64,000 nt of DNA from Exiguobacterium chiriqhucha RW-2 (GCF_000416965.1 NZ_ATCL01000014.1:620001-684000); one strand, 5' to 3'; positions 34,752 to 43,640 are shown, counted from the stretch's first letter. A program made the numbers and translations. Notes: a model not told the origin generated them from the sequence alone.

Positions 34752-35699
34752 TTACGAAAGCGGTGGGAAATGGGGGAGCACATATTCCCCGAGCTCCTCG
34801 ATGACCTCGTCGGCCGGACGCTCTCCGTCGAACAAAGCGAAGAACAAATGATTGACGCCGATGGCCCGATACGCCTCGAGCAGTTTGATTAACTGATTGC
34901 GACCGACACGGAAGCCGAGCCGGATTGGAGTCGGAAGCTCGTCCGGATCGTGCGCCAAATCGAGATGCATCGGCATCGAGAACGGACGGAACCCTTTTCC
35001 ATGCGTCTGACCTGATTCGCGCCAATCGTTCAGCACTTGCTGTTGGGCGAATGGGGCCTGCGGATAATACATCCACCCGTCCCCGTGTTGCCCGAGCCAG
35101 TCCATTTCCTGCTGCGCGAACCCGGTGATCATCGTCGGGATGCGTTTTTTCGGACGGGGAACGAGCGTCGCCTCATGGACCTCGCCGTACGACGAATCGA
35201 TGGTCGGATAGTTGTGGTAGAGCGCCTGCTCCATGATACGGAGCGACTCTTTGAACTGCTCGCCCCGTGTCGTATGGTCGACCCCGAGTCCTTTGAAGTC
35301 GGCTCGACGGTCACCGGACGAGATGCCGAGAATCAAACGTTCTGGGAACAACGCTTCAATCGTCGCGACTTCTTTCGCCGAACGGAGCGGATGGCGGAGC
35401 GGCAAGACGAGGGCGGACGTGCCGAGGGCGATGCGTTTCGTCTGACCGAGCAAGTGTGTCCCGTAAATCAACATGTCATAGATTTGTCCGACGGCCGGAT
35501 CCAAGAAGTTCGGGTCTTTCAGTAATACGTCCCGAAGCCAGAGCGCCGTGAAGCCATAGTCATCTGCTTTTTGAGCGAGCTCGACTTGACGCTCGAGCGT
35601 CGGGGTACGCATCTTGAAATTTTCTAACGGGATGTGGAGGCCGAGCGTGAGCTCGCCCTCCCGATACATCCGATTGTAGCTTTTGTGATTATTGAACAT
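34752..35699 (-). CDS. LLM-class flavin-dependent oxidoreductase
   Basis: 315 residues with the bacterial-luciferase barrel. Landmarks: GLHIPLENFKMR at the start, ADDYGFTALWLRDV, GTSALVLPLRHPLRSAKEVA and the flavin-binding RLILGISSGDRRADFKGLG. I place it near the TIGR03571-type LLM group, from memory. It probably uses FMNH2 or F420-like reductants supplied in trans; the substrate is unknown. AAGGAGGAAC precedes the ATG. It starts 10 bases after the MFS gene, so the two form an operon divergent from hxlR-type regulator. Confidence 0.88.
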   Translation of the reverse strand: MFNNHKSYNRMYREGELTLGLHIPLENFKMRTPTLERQVELAQKADDYGFTALWLRDVLLKDPNFLDPAVGQIYDMLIYGTHLLGQTKRIALGTSALVLPLRHPLRSAKEVATIEALFPERLILGISSGDRRADFKGLGVDHTTRGEQFKESLRIMEQALYHNYPTIDSSYGEVHEATLVPRPKKRIPTMITGFAQQEMDWLGQHGDGWMYYPQAPFAQQQVLNDWRESGQTHGKGFRPFSMPMHLDLAHDPDELPTPIRLGFRVGRNQLIKLLEAYRAIGVNHLFFALFDGERPADEVIEELGEYVLPHFPPLS

Positions 35700-35709
35700 A
35701 AGTTCCTCC

Positions 35710-36912
35710 TTAGTTCGCTTCCAAACGACGTGAGACGGCGGTCAAGATGACAGCGAGAATGACCATGATGCCACCGACCCAAGGGGTGTGGACGAGACCG
35801 ATCGAGTCGGCGACGAGGCCACCGATGGTCGCACCGAGCGCGATGCCGATGTTGAAGGCGGCGATGTTGAGCGCCGACGCGACATCGACCGCGGCCGGAA
35901 CATATTTTTCAGCCAATTGGACGATATATAGTTGAAGTCCTGGTACGTTCATGAAGGCGAGCAGTCCCATCATGACGATGGCGATGAGACCCGCGATTTT
36001 GAACGGAATCATGAACGACATGACGATCATGACGGCGGCGTGAACGATGAACATATAGAACAACGCCTTGGCCGGATCTTCATTGGCGAACTTCCCGCCC
36101 GCCCAGTTGCCGATGGCGACAGCGATACCGTAAACGAGTAGGACGATACTGATCAAGTTTGGGCTGATCTTTGTCACGTCCTGCATGATTGGTGTCAAGT
36201 ACGTGAAGGCGACGAACGTTCCACCATAACCGAGTGCGGTGATCAAGAAGCCGAGTAGGATGCGACCGTTCGTGAGCAGTTTCTTCATATCGGAGAACTT
36301 CGCGGGTGGTGACTGTTTCAAATCTTTCGGAATCAAGAAGAAGCTGGCGATAATCGAGACGATTCCGAGTGCGGCGACGGCGAAGAACGTGGCGCGCCAG
36401 CCGAATGCTTGGCCGATGAACGTGCCGAGCGGGACGCCAGTGACGGTCGCGACGGTCAAACCGGTAAACATGAGTGCGATCGCACTCGCTTTTTTATGAG
36501 GCGGCACGAGTTGAACGGCGATGGTGGCCCCGATGGAGAAGAAGACACCGTGTGCGAACGCGGTGATGAATCGGGCGGCGATCAACAGTTCAAAGCTGGT
36601 CGACAGGGCAGAGACCAAGTTCCCGCCGATAAAGACGACCATGAGTGCCATGAGCAACGTCTTGCGATTCATCCGGTTCGTGAGTGCCGTCAGGATCGGC
36701 GCACCGACGGCGACGCCGATGGCATAACCGGAGATGATGAGTCCGGCGAGCGTGATGCCGATATTTAAGTCACTGGCGATCGAGGCGAGCAATCCGACCG
36801 GGACAAATTCGGTCGTGCCGATGCCGAAAGCGCTGATGGCGAGGGCGAGCAGCGCCAGCCCTCCGTTTTTAGGTGCCTGTTCGTCGACAGGCTGCTTATA
36901 CGGTTGATTCAT
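35710..36912 (-). CDS. MFS transporter, DHA1 drug-efflux type
   Basis: 400 residues with 12 predicted membrane helices. The N-terminal ALAISAFGIGTTEFVPVGLL and the loop motif A-like GAPILTALTNRMNRKTLL, followed by FITAFAHGVFFSIGATIA and TGVPLGTFIGQAFGWRATFF (motif C), match the AraJ/YdhP-type exporters. H+-coupled efflux of small toxic or metabolic compounds is likely. AGGAGGAAC lies upstream. It is first in an operon with the LLM oxidoreductase and diverges from an HxlR regulator, a layout usual for electrophile or quinone-responsive efflux. Confidence 0.9.
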   Translation of the reverse strand: MNQPYKQPVDEQAPKNGGLALLALAISAFGIGTTEFVPVGLLASIASDLNIGITLAGLIISGYAIGVAVGAPILTALTNRMNRKTLLMALMVVFIGGNLVSALSTSFELLIAARFITAFAHGVFFSIGATIAVQLVPPHKKASAIALMFTGLTVATVTGVPLGTFIGQAFGWRATFFAVAALGIVSIIASFFLIPKDLKQSPPAKFSDMKKLLTNGRILLGFLITALGYGGTFVAFTYLTPIMQDVTKISPNLISIVLLVYGIAVAIGNWAGGKFANEDPAKALFYMFIVHAAVMIVMSFMIPFKIAGLIAIVMMGLLAFMNVPGLQLYIVQLAEKYVPAAVDVASALNIAAFNIGIALGATIGGLVADSIGLVHTPWVGGIMVILAVILTAVSRRLEAN

Positions 36913-36941
36913 GAGTAGTTCCTCCTAAAGTTGGGTTGGGA

Positions 36942-36960
36942 AGACGAGGGCCCTTCGTCT
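36942..36960 (-). promoter_or_regulatory. inverted repeat in the MFS 5' leader
   Basis: AGACGA-GGGCCC-TTCGTCT, a near-palindrome 30 bases before the MFS start codon. It could be an operator or an mRNA hairpin; nothing identifies its binder. Confidence 0.35.
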
Positions 36961-37054
36961 CGAAGTAGCCTAAGTCTCTGCCATCCTCCATTTCGTTCAG
37001 TACGGTCAAAAAAGAACCTTACTGTCTCAAGAGGAGATTACTGGCCAGATGGAC

Positions 37055-37083
37055 TTGTATTGTTGGGCTACAGTTGCTATCAT
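37055..37083 (+). promoter_or_regulatory. promoter of HxlR gene
   Basis: TTGTAT, exactly 17-bp spacer, TATCAT. It sits inside an 8-bp inverted pair ATGGACTT...AAGTCCAT (37049 and 37085). Confidence 0.55.
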
Positions 37084-37105
37084 AAGTCCATCGAAACCAG
37101 TTGGG

Positions 37106-37149
37106 AAGTACGCACTTTCAAGTACGATAGGCACCGAAAAGTACCTATC
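37106..37149. promoter_or_regulatory. candidate HxlR operator
   Basis: AAGTAC occurs three times (37106, 37120, 37139), and GATAGG (37126) pairs with CCTATC (37144). The cluster lies between the promoter and the RBS of the HxlR gene, consistent with self-regulation. Confidence 0.45.
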
Positions 37150-37172
37150 CCGGTCCATAAGGAGGAACCTTT

Positions 37173-37499
37173 ATGCCATACAACATCCCGGTCGAGGCGA
37201 CGCTCGACGTCATCGGCGGCAAATGGAAAGTCGTCATTATGTGTCATCTCATCAAAGGGGAACGCCGGACGAGCGAATTGAAAAAGCTCATGCCGAACAT
37301 CACGCAAAAAATGCTCACGCAACAATTGCGCGAGCTCGAGGCGGACGGGGTCATCATCCGCACGGTATATGAACAAGTCCCGCCGAAAGTCGTCTATTCC
37401 CTCTCCGACTACGGCTGGTCGCTCCAACCGATTTTGGATGCGATGTGTGCCTGGGGCGAAGGACATATTGAACAGACAGGGGAAGACGTCATCTCCTGA
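37173..37499 (+). CDS. HxlR family transcriptional regulator
   Basis: 108 residues, the normal size of this winged-helix family. It shows ATLDVIGGKWKVVIMCHLI, RRTSELKKLMPNITQKMLTQ, QLRELEADGVIIRTVYEQVPP and KVVYSLSDYG. HxlR-type proteins (YodB, CatR, HypR) often sense aldehydes, quinones or disulfide stress through cysteines; here Cys residues are at about 25 and 90, the first in IMCHLI. AAGGAGGAACC precedes the ATG. It probably controls the divergent MFS-LLM operon and possibly the cupin-AKR pair. Confidence 0.93.
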   Translation: MPYNIPVEATLDVIGGKWKVVIMCHLIKGERRTSELKKLMPNITQKMLTQQLRELEADGVIIRTVYEQVPPKVVYSLSDYGWSLQPILDAMCAWGEGHIEQTGEDVIS

Positions 37500-37502
37500 C
37501 GA

Positions 37503-37533
37503 AACGGTTGCTCATGCCGAGCAGCCGTTTTTT
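37503..37533 (+). terminator. terminator of HxlR gene
   Basis: AACGGTTGCTC, loop ATGCC, GAGCAGCCGTT then TTTTTG. Confidence 0.85.
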
Positions 37534-37580
37534 GTTGTCTCATGTCGGGTACAGACACTAGAGACAAAGGAGGGGACAAT

Positions 37581-38084
37581 ATGGATGTGAAGACATATCG
37601 ATTTGAAGACGACGGCTCAATCCCGAACAATCCAGATTTTCCGGTGTTGTTATACCGAGGTGTGTTCGACGAGACGGACGGTATACAGGCGACGTTCGAA
37701 CATAACGGATGGGGCAACAGCTGGGTGAACGGGGTGTTCGATTATCATCACTATCACAGCAACACGCATGAAGTGCTCGGTGTGAAGTCGGGCCGGGCGA
37801 CGGTCCAGCTCGGTGGTGCGACAGGAGACCTCGTCTCGCTTCAAGCGGGGGACGTCTTGATTTTACCGGCCGGGACGGGACATCGCCGTCTCGAGGCGAG
37901 TGCGGACTTCGCCATCGTCGGCGCGTATCCGGAAGGTCGTGACTACGACACGTTGACGGGGAAACCAGAAGAGCGGCCGGACAGTGTGCTGCGTATCGAA
38001 CAAGTCGACAAGCCGGCCACCGATCCCGTCTTCGGGACGACCGGGCCGTTACATGAACAATGGACGAAGGAGGAGATGACATGA
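37581..38084 (+). CDS. cupin domain protein (YjlB-like)
   Basis: 167 residues. The cupin metal site is FDYHHYHSNTHEVLGVKSGR (motif 1 histidines and glutamate) and LILPAGTGHRRLEAS (motif 2 histidine). This conserved single-domain protein resembles B. subtilis YjlB, whose reaction is unknown. AAAGGAGGGG is placed seven bases before the ATG at 37581; an earlier start would include it. Its stop codon overlaps the aldo-keto reductase start by ATGA, so the pair is translationally coupled. Confidence 0.87.
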   Translation: MDVKTYRFEDDGSIPNNPDFPVLLYRGVFDETDGIQATFEHNGWGNSWVNGVFDYHHYHSNTHEVLGVKSGRATVQLGGATGDLVSLQAGDVLILPAGTGHRRLEASADFAIVGAYPEGRDYDTLTGKPEERPDSVLRIEQVDKPATDPVFGTTGPLHEQWTKEEMT

Positions 38085-38971
38085 ATCGAATTCCACACAG
38101 CTTGATCTTGGCAGCGTTGAAACAACACGTCGTCAAACTACCGAACGGTCACGAGGTACGTGTCCTCGGGCAAGGCACGTGGCGCATGGGGGATGACGAA
38201 TCGAAACGGGACGCTGAAATCGAGGCGCTCCAGACGGGACTCGACTGCGGATTACACCTCATCGACACGGCCGAGATGTACGGGGAAGGGAAAGCGGAGT
38301 CGCTCGTCGGCGAAGCGATTCAAGACCGACGCGAAGACGTGTTCCTCGTCTCGAAAGTGTATCCGCATAACGCCGGGGGCGACAAGCTCGTCCAAGCATG
38401 TGACGCGACGCTCAAGCGACTCGGCACCGATTACCTCGACTTGTATCTGCTCCATTGGCGCGGGAACATCCCGCTCGAGGAGACGGTCGATGGGCTCGAG
38501 CAGTTGAAGGCGGACGGAAAGATTCGGGCGTGGGGCGTCTCGAACTTCGATGTCGACGACATGAAAGAACTGCTCGCGTTGCCGAACGGGAAGCATTGCG
38601 CAGTCAACCAAGTGCTATATCACCTCGGCAGCCGCGGTGTCGAGTATGACTTGTTGCCGTTCTTACAGGAGCAGGGCATCCCGATGATGGCGTATTCGCC
38701 GCTCGCGGAAGGCAGCGACGTGAAAGCGGACATCTTTGAGGATGAGACGGTGAACCGGATCGCGAAGGCGTACAGCGTGACGCCGGCCCAAATCCTCCTC
38801 GCTTGGACGGTGCGGAGCGGTCACGTCATCGCCATCCCGAAAGCGGGCCAAAAAGCCCATGTCGAAGAGAACGGGGCCGCGATGCTGCTCAATTTGAGCG
38901 AGGACGACCTCAACGCGCTCGACGAGGCGTTCCCGCCACCGAGTGGGAAAGAACCGTTAGATATCATCTAA
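38081..38971 (+). CDS. aldo/keto reductase
   Basis: 296 residues, a NADPH-dependent (alpha/beta)8 carbonyl reductase. The catalytic tetrad is visible: Asp in HLIDTAEMYGEGKAE with the Tyr, Lys in FLVSKVYP, and His in YLLHWRG. NADPH contacts are in IAIPKAGQKAHVEEN. The ATG at 38081 overlaps the cupin stop (ATGA) and has AAGGAGGAG upstream; an earlier ATG at 38060 lies inside the cupin gene. It probably detoxifies reactive aldehydes, fitting the HxlR/LLM/MFS neighbourhood. Confidence 0.93.
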   Translation: MNRIPHSLILAALKQHVVKLPNGHEVRVLGQGTWRMGDDESKRDAEIEALQTGLDCGLHLIDTAEMYGEGKAESLVGEAIQDRREDVFLVSKVYPHNAGGDKLVQACDATLKRLGTDYLDLYLLHWRGNIPLEETVDGLEQLKADGKIRAWGVSNFDVDDMKELLALPNGKHCAVNQVLYHLGSRGVEYDLLPFLQEQGIPMMAYSPLAEGSDVKADIFEDETVNRIAKAYSVTPAQILLAWTVRSGHVIAIPKAGQKAHVEENGAAMLLNLSEDDLNALDEAFPPPSGKEPLDII

Positions 38972-38972
38972 A

Positions 38973-39064
38973 ACGAAAATAGAATATAGCTAGCTGATTT
39001 TCTATTTTAAAAAATGAGAAGAGGTCATCGGACGCGAACAAGTCGCACCCGATGGCCTTTTTTA
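38973..39064 (+). terminator. two tandem terminators after cupin-AKR
   Basis: First hairpin AAAATAGAA...TTCTATTTT (38976-39008); second GGTCATCGG...CCGATGGCC followed by TTTTTTAT (39023-39064). Confidence 0.75.
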
Positions 39065-39132
39065 TCATCAGTCTCTTGAATTATGTTGTCTCATTTAGTT
39101 AAGTTCAAATCGACATTTGAAGCCAAACGGAG

Positions 39133-40251
39133 TCATGCGACATTCTTTTTCTTACGACCTTGATTCAGCTGTTGGATGAGTTTCCTCCCTGTTTGAATCC
39201 CGCGTAATTCGATAAGGCGATAGGACACAAAAGATATCAAGACTGATAAGAAAAATGTAATCAAAAATATGATTAGAAGGGCATTCAGCGGCGCAAATGA
39301 CTGTTCTAATTTATCAAATAACAAGTGGTTGACCATGTCCAACACAAAAAAATGGACTAAATAAATACTAAAGCTGATGGTACCGATAAACTGCATGAAT
39401 TGGTTATTAAGAATATGATTAGGTAAGCCAGATAAGCCGAATGCCAACAGTGAAAAAGCAATACCAAATAATACGTGTTTAGGCAAAATGGATATCATCT
39501 CGAAAGGCGTAAGGCTTAACACAAGAATACCTAGCACTGCGACTAACAAAATGGCATGGTAGGTGTTTGGGCTGACTTTATACTTTTTCCAAATGTAGTA
39601 CGTAGTGATTCCCATCAAGAAAATAGATAGTTGGTTCGGGAACCAATAAAATAAATAACTTGTCACTTCTGAGAACGGAAGCATATTTTTTAAAGATACA
39701 TGCAAGATCATACCTATTAAAATTGAGAAAATGGTGAAAATACTTGCTTGACGCGGCGTCCTAATCCATTTAAACAGAACGGGGATGCATAGATAAAATA
39801 AAAATTCGTTAGAAATCGACCAGCCCCCGGGAACGAGGCTAAACAACCAATCAGGGTGTAGGACGGTCGTGAAAGTAATTGTCGATAGTAGGAGCGACAA
39901 TGACACATCTGGATAGTTAGAGTAGATGCCCAATAAATCGTTCACCAGATTAAACAACAAATAAAAAAGTAAGGCGAAATAAAACATAGGCGCAATACGA
40001 AAGAAGCGTTTTATATAAAAGTCGGGTAAAGCGAATGTACGATTGAATGAATATTTTTCTAGGGAATAAAATAAGGTAAACGAGCTTACAATGAAAAAAA
40101 GTTGTACGCCACGCGAACCTTGAATACCGAATTGATATAACATTTCAGGGATCGACCCGTTAAAATTCCGGGTCGTATGTGTCAATATCACTCCGAGAAT
40201 CGCATAACCTCTTAGAGCGTCTAAATAGCTTAATTTCAGCAACTGAATCAT
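39133..40251 (-). CDS. acyltransferase-3 family membrane protein (OafA/YrhL-like)
   Basis: 372 residues with about 10 membrane helices. The family start SYLDALRGYAILGVILTHT contains the catalytic His in the first helix; GVQLFFIVSSFTLF and YIKRFFRIAPMFY follow, the latter with the conserved Arg pair. Such enzymes O-acylate surface polysaccharides or lipids. The gene is markedly AT-rich compared with everything around it, and uses AT-ending codons. GAGGTG is only one base from the ATG at 40251, so the TTG at 40242 (10 bases from it) could be the real start. Likely horizontally acquired. Confidence 0.88.
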   Translation of the reverse strand: MIQLLKLSYLDALRGYAILGVILTHTTRNFNGSIPEMLYQFGIQGSRGVQLFFIVSSFTLFYSLEKYSFNRTFALPDFYIKRFFRIAPMFYFALLFYLLFNLVNDLLGIYSNYPDVSLSLLLSTITFTTVLHPDWLFSLVPGGWSISNEFLFYLCIPVLFKWIRTPRQASIFTIFSILIGMILHVSLKNMLPFSEVTSYLFYWFPNQLSIFLMGITTYYIWKKYKVSPNTYHAILLVAVLGILVLSLTPFEMISILPKHVLFGIAFSLLAFGLSGLPNHILNNQFMQFIGTISFSIYLVHFFVLDMVNHLLFDKLEQSFAPLNALLIIFLITFFLSVLISFVSYRLIELRGIQTGRKLIQQLNQGRKKKNVA

Positions 40252-40412
40252 TCACCTCGCAATGATAAATCGTAAACCATTTTTTGTCTGGGCAATCAGA
40301 ATACGATTTGTTTTTTTCACCTCTGTAATGTATCACGGGCTAGAAAAAAGTTCTAATTTATTTTAGTGATAACACGTTTGAACGATATGTGTAGAAATCT
40401 AAAAAACAGAAA

Positions 40413-40456
40413 ACAAAAAAACAGGATTAGGTAGCCCGATTGCTACTTAACCCTGT
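40413..40456 (-). terminator. terminator of pepF
   Basis: On the minus strand CAGGGTTAAGTAGC, loop AATCGG, GCTACCTAATCCTG (two mismatches) followed by TTTTTTTGTTTT. Confidence 0.85.
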
Positions 40457-40496
40457 TTGGCATTCGAACCCATACCAATTCGCTTTTTATATTGAA

Positions 40497-42191
40497 TCAG
40501 TTTGCGAGCGGATGTTTCAACAGGTAATCTTCAATCTGTCCGACTGTCTGTTTCAACACGCCGTCCTCGAACGGTGACTTGAGTCCAGCCAATTCGACGA
40601 GCTCGAGGAACGAGCGGCTGCCGCCGGCTTGGCAGAGCGTGAGATAGTCGCTCCACGCTGCCTCACGGTCCTCATGCATGCGCACCCAGAACTGGAAGGC
40701 GCACACTTGCGCGAGCGTGTAGTCGATATAGTAGAACGGGCTCTGGAAGATGTGTCCTTGTTGGTGCCACCAAGCGCCTGACTCGAGATAGTCGTTCGTC
40801 TCATAGTCGCGGTGCGGGAGATATACCTTCTCAAGGTCGCGCCATGCCTGGCGACGTTCAGCGGCCGTCATTCCTGGGTTGCGGTAGATGACGTGTTGGA
40901 ACTCATCGACGAGGACACCGTACGGCAAGAACGTGATGCTTCCGGCCAAGTGATTGAACTTGTACTTGTCGACTTGATCGCCGAAGAACAGCTCCATCCA
41001 TGGCCAGCAGAAGAACTCCATCGACATCGAGTGAATTTCACACGCCTCGTATGTCGGGAACGCATATTCCGGCGTCGTCAAGTGACGGCTCTCGTACACT
41101 TGGAAGGCGTGACCGACCTCATGCGTGAGCACGTCGATATCGCCGGCCGTCCCGTTGAAGTTTGAGAAGATGAACGGGAGACCTTCAGACGGGAGGTACG
41201 TGCAATAGCCGCCTCCGGCCTTGCCCGGTTTCGCCGTAAGATCGAGGGCGCCGCGCTGTTGCATGAATTGGAAGAACTCGTCCGTCTCTTTCGAGAGTTC
41301 ACGGTACATCGTGTTCCCGCCTTCGATGATGAACGCCTCGTCACCCTGTGGCGTCGCGTTGCCATCTGGGAAGACGAACGACTCGTCGTAGTACGTGAGC
41401 GCATCGACATCGATCCGCTTCGCTTGCTTCTCTTTTAACGTCGTCGCGAGCGGGACGATGACGTCGCGCACTTGTTTGCGGAAGTTGTCGACTTTCGACT
41501 CGTCATAGCCGACACGTTGCATCCGGGCGTAACCGAGCTCAACGAACGACGGGAAGCCGAGCGCGTGAGCGATGTCGGTCCGGACGCGTACGAGTTCGCC
41601 GTAGATGCGGTCGAGTTCGTCCCCGTTGTCGGCGAGATATGTATAACGGGCCTCGGACGCCGCTTTTCGCACCGAACGGTCAGGGGATTGCAGATACGGG
41701 CCGAATTGGGACAAGTTGAGCGTCTTGCCGTCGAATTCGATTTGGGCCGCTGACATGACTTTCTGATAAGCGGTCGCCAATCGGTTCTCTTCCTGCAGTT
41801 TCGGGATGAGCGACTCTTCGAACGTCTTGAGCGCGCGCTCGGCAAGTTCGAACAACTGGCTGCCCCATTCCTGTTCGAGGTGGCTGCGTAGGTCGTGCTC
41901 GGTCAAAACGCGATAATACGCCTGCACTTCTTTTTCGTACACCGGCAAGGCATCGTCAAAGAACGTCTGCTCGGCCTCATAGAACGCATCGCGCGTGTCG
42001 ATCGAGTGGCGGATCGAGACGAGCTGACTTTGCGTCTCGAATTCGTTCCGTTCCTGGTTGATTTGGCGAATCAATTCGTTCGCTTCCTCGAGTGTGCTCG
42101 CTTGTTGCAATTCGACTGAATAGTCCGACAATCGGCTGTTTAGAGCGTCCAAGTCGGGCCGTTCATATGACAATTTTGTGAAAGTCGTCAT
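40497..42191 (-). CDS. pepF: M3 family oligoendopeptidase (PepF-type)
   Basis: 564 residues. A zinc metallopeptidase that degrades short cytosolic peptides. The zinc site is TGDIDVLTHEVGHAFQV-like (HEVGH, with the third ligand Glu in AYPTYEACEIHSMS). N-terminal helical domain about 1-200, catalytic bowl to the end. It resembles the TIGR02289 M3 subgroup. The ATG at 42191 is used since GGAGGCG lies six bases upstream; two earlier ATGs overlap that RBS. It has a cre-like element in its promoter, suggesting growth-state control. Confidence 0.92.
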   Translation of the reverse strand: MTTFTKLSYERPDLDALNSRLSDYSVELQQASTLEEANELIRQINQERNEFETQSQLVSIRHSIDTRDAFYEAEQTFFDDALPVYEKEVQAYYRVLTEHDLRSHLEQEWGSQLFELAERALKTFEESLIPKLQEENRLATAYQKVMSAAQIEFDGKTLNLSQFGPYLQSPDRSVRKAASEARYTYLADNGDELDRIYGELVRVRTDIAHALGFPSFVELGYARMQRVGYDESKVDNFRKQVRDVIVPLATTLKEKQAKRIDVDALTYYDESFVFPDGNATPQGDEAFIIEGGNTMYRELSKETDEFFQFMQQRGALDLTAKPGKAGGGYCTYLPSEGLPFIFSNFNGTAGDIDVLTHEVGHAFQVYESRHLTTPEYAFPTYEACEIHSMSMEFFCWPWMELFFGDQVDKYKFNHLAGSITFLPYGVLVDEFQHVIYRNPGMTAAERRQAWRDLEKVYLPHRDYETNDYLESGAWWHQQGHIFQSPFYYIDYTLAQVCAFQFWVRMHEDREAAWSDYLTLCQAGGSRSFLELVELAGLKSPFEDGVLKQTVGQIEDYLLKHPLAN

Positions 42192-42217
42192 TGTAAGCGC
42201 CTCCATCATGTGAAATT

Positions 42218-42256
42218 TTTATAAAGTGTAAAAAGGGCTTGCAAAAGCGATTGCAC
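42218..42256 (-). promoter_or_regulatory. pepF promoter with cre/LacI-like palindrome
   Basis: On the minus strand TTTGCA, 16-bp spacer, TATAAA. The -35 lies in a palindrome-like element TGCAAAAGCGATTGCA (42240-42255), which resembles LacI/CcpA-family sites with three mismatches to the strict cre consensus. Confidence 0.4.
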
Positions 42257-42397
42257 ACTCGTATTCTTACGATGTGTAAACGAATTCGCACTACCTTATT
42301 ACAACTATACCGTTTATAGGGTAGGGATTGAAGAGGAAGCTTTTCGGGTATAAAAGCTAAGACTTTGATTAACAGAACATGTTGGAGGGATTAAGCT

Positions 42398-42898
42398 ATG
42401 GGATTCTTTAAAAAACTATTCGGTGGTAAAGAAGAACAACTTAACGCGGTTTCACCGCTTACAGGGAAGGTCATTGACATCACGAACGTTCCTGACCAAG
42501 TGTTCTCGCAAAAGATGATGGGTGACGGCATCGCCGTCGAACCGACAGACGGCAAAGTCGTCTCACCGGTCAACGGTACAATCGCGACTGTCTTCCCGAC
42601 AAAACATGCGATTGGCATTAACGCTGACAACGGTGCCGAGTACTTGATTCACATCGGTCTCGACACAGTCAACCTTAAAGGTGAAGGGTTCGAAACGCAC
42701 GTGACAGAAGGTCAAGCAGTTAAAGCTGGCGATACGCTCGTCACTTTCGACCTCGACTTCATCAAAGCGAACGCGCCGTCGACGATCACACCGGTGATCA
42801 TCACGAACCACGACAGCTTCGGCGTGAACAAACTCGTTGCTGAAGGCGACACGGTCACAGCCGGTTCTACAGAAGTCGTCGAATTGACGAAAAAATAA
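42398..42898 (+). CDS. crr: PTS glucose-type EIIA component (free-standing)
   Basis: 166 residues, a stand-alone IIA(Glc)/Crr-type domain. The phosphorylated histidine is His85 in [11 protein letters not shown], and His70 in FPTKHAIGI is the partner. [18 protein letters not shown] and the C-terminal VVEL tail are as in family members. It accepts phosphate from HPr and donates it to a IIB domain. TreP in this window is IIBC only, so this IIA could serve it and other glucose-class permeases. GGAGGG is upstream of the ATG. Confidence 0.93.
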   Translation: MGFFKKLFGGKEEQLNAVSPLTGKVIDITNVPDQVFSQKMMGDGIAVEPTDGKVVSPVNGTIATVFPTKHAIGINADNGAEYLIHIGLDTVNLKGEGFETHVTEGQAVKAGDTLVTFDLDFIKANAPSTITPVIITNHDSFGVNKLVAEGDTVTAGSTEVVELTKK

Positions 42899-42909
42899 GT
42901 TGAAGATTT

Positions 42910-42942
42910 TACTCGGAGGCATACGCTTCCGAGTATTTTTTT
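42910..42942 (+). terminator. terminator of crr
   Basis: TACTCGGA-GGCATACGCT-TCCGAGTA followed by T7. Confidence 0.85.
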
Positions 42943-42984
42943 ATGGATTCGGGAACTATACTAAAAAGAGAGGGGGAGAGACAC

Positions 42985-43584
42985 ATGGATGGAAAGAACG
43001 CACCGTATCGGGGTTATGGGGATCGGATTCGAATTTTACGTGAGCGGGCTGGCATCTCGGTCGAGGCGCTCGCCGATCGCATCGGCGTCGCTCCGTACTT
43101 TATTCGCCGGACCGAACTGAGTGAGGTCTACCCGACGATGCCTTACATAGAGGCGCTCGCCGAGGCGCTCAAGATCGACGCGAATTATTTGGCCCGCCAT
43201 ATTTGGACGGGTGAATCGCTCAAAGTGCTCATGAAAGGGACGGTCCCGGAGCTCGAACAGATGAAGCTCGCCTACGACGAGGCGATGCACGGCAAGTCGA
43301 CCGAGGACATGCAGCGGCAACTCGAGGCGCGTATGCGCATCTTTGACCTGATGCATGAGGAAGAACTCCGTCGCATCTTCGCCGAAGACGAGGAACCGAC
43401 GTCACATCATGCGCTCGAGGCGCTCGTCGATGCTGTGCTCGACCTGGGACGCTCGCACGAACCGACGCATCGGATTGTGCCGTTCGCTCGCTATATCGAG
43501 CAGCTCGTACCGGACCAGTTCGTCGACAACTCGTTCCAATACACGGAGTTCGGGGTCGTCGATAAATCGTATAAATTGCAGTGA
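42985..43584 (+). CDS. XRE-family helix-turn-helix protein
   Basis: 199 residues. An N-terminal XRE DNA-binding domain (about 10-70): YGDRIRILRERAGISVEAL, ADRIGVAPYFIRRTELSEVY, PTMPYIEALAEALKID. The C-terminal half is helical and acidic (KLAYDEAMHGKSTEDMQRQL, LRRIFAEDEEP, LVDAVLDLGRSHEP) with no domain I know. It might sense a partner protein or be a chromosomal regulator. The ATG at 42985 has GGGGGAGAG upstream. Own terminator. Confidence 0.85.
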   Translation: MDGKNAPYRGYGDRIRILRERAGISVEALADRIGVAPYFIRRTELSEVYPTMPYIEALAEALKIDANYLARHIWTGESLKVLMKGTVPELEQMKLAYDEAMHGKSTEDMQRQLEARMRIFDLMHEEELRRIFAEDEEPTSHHALEALVDAVLDLGRSHEPTHRIVPFARYIEQLVPDQFVDNSFQYTEFGVVDKSYKLQ

Positions 43585-43587
43585 ACA

Positions 43588-43615
43588 ACACGGACTAAAA
43601 GTTCGTGTTTTTTTA
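43588..43615 (+). terminator. terminator of XRE gene
   Basis: ACACGGACT, loop AAA, AGTTCGTGT, then T7. Confidence 0.85.
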
Positions 43616-43640
43616 ATTTAGTTAGGGAGGAGGTATAGAT

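Noticed and set aside
40455-40490. tRNA T-arm-like text on the minus strand (TATGGGTTCGAATGCC) beside the AT-rich acyltransferase, suggesting an attachment site.
   Set aside because: The T-stem does not pair correctly (ATGGG against GCCAA), no acceptor, anticodon or D arm lies nearby, and no integrase is present.
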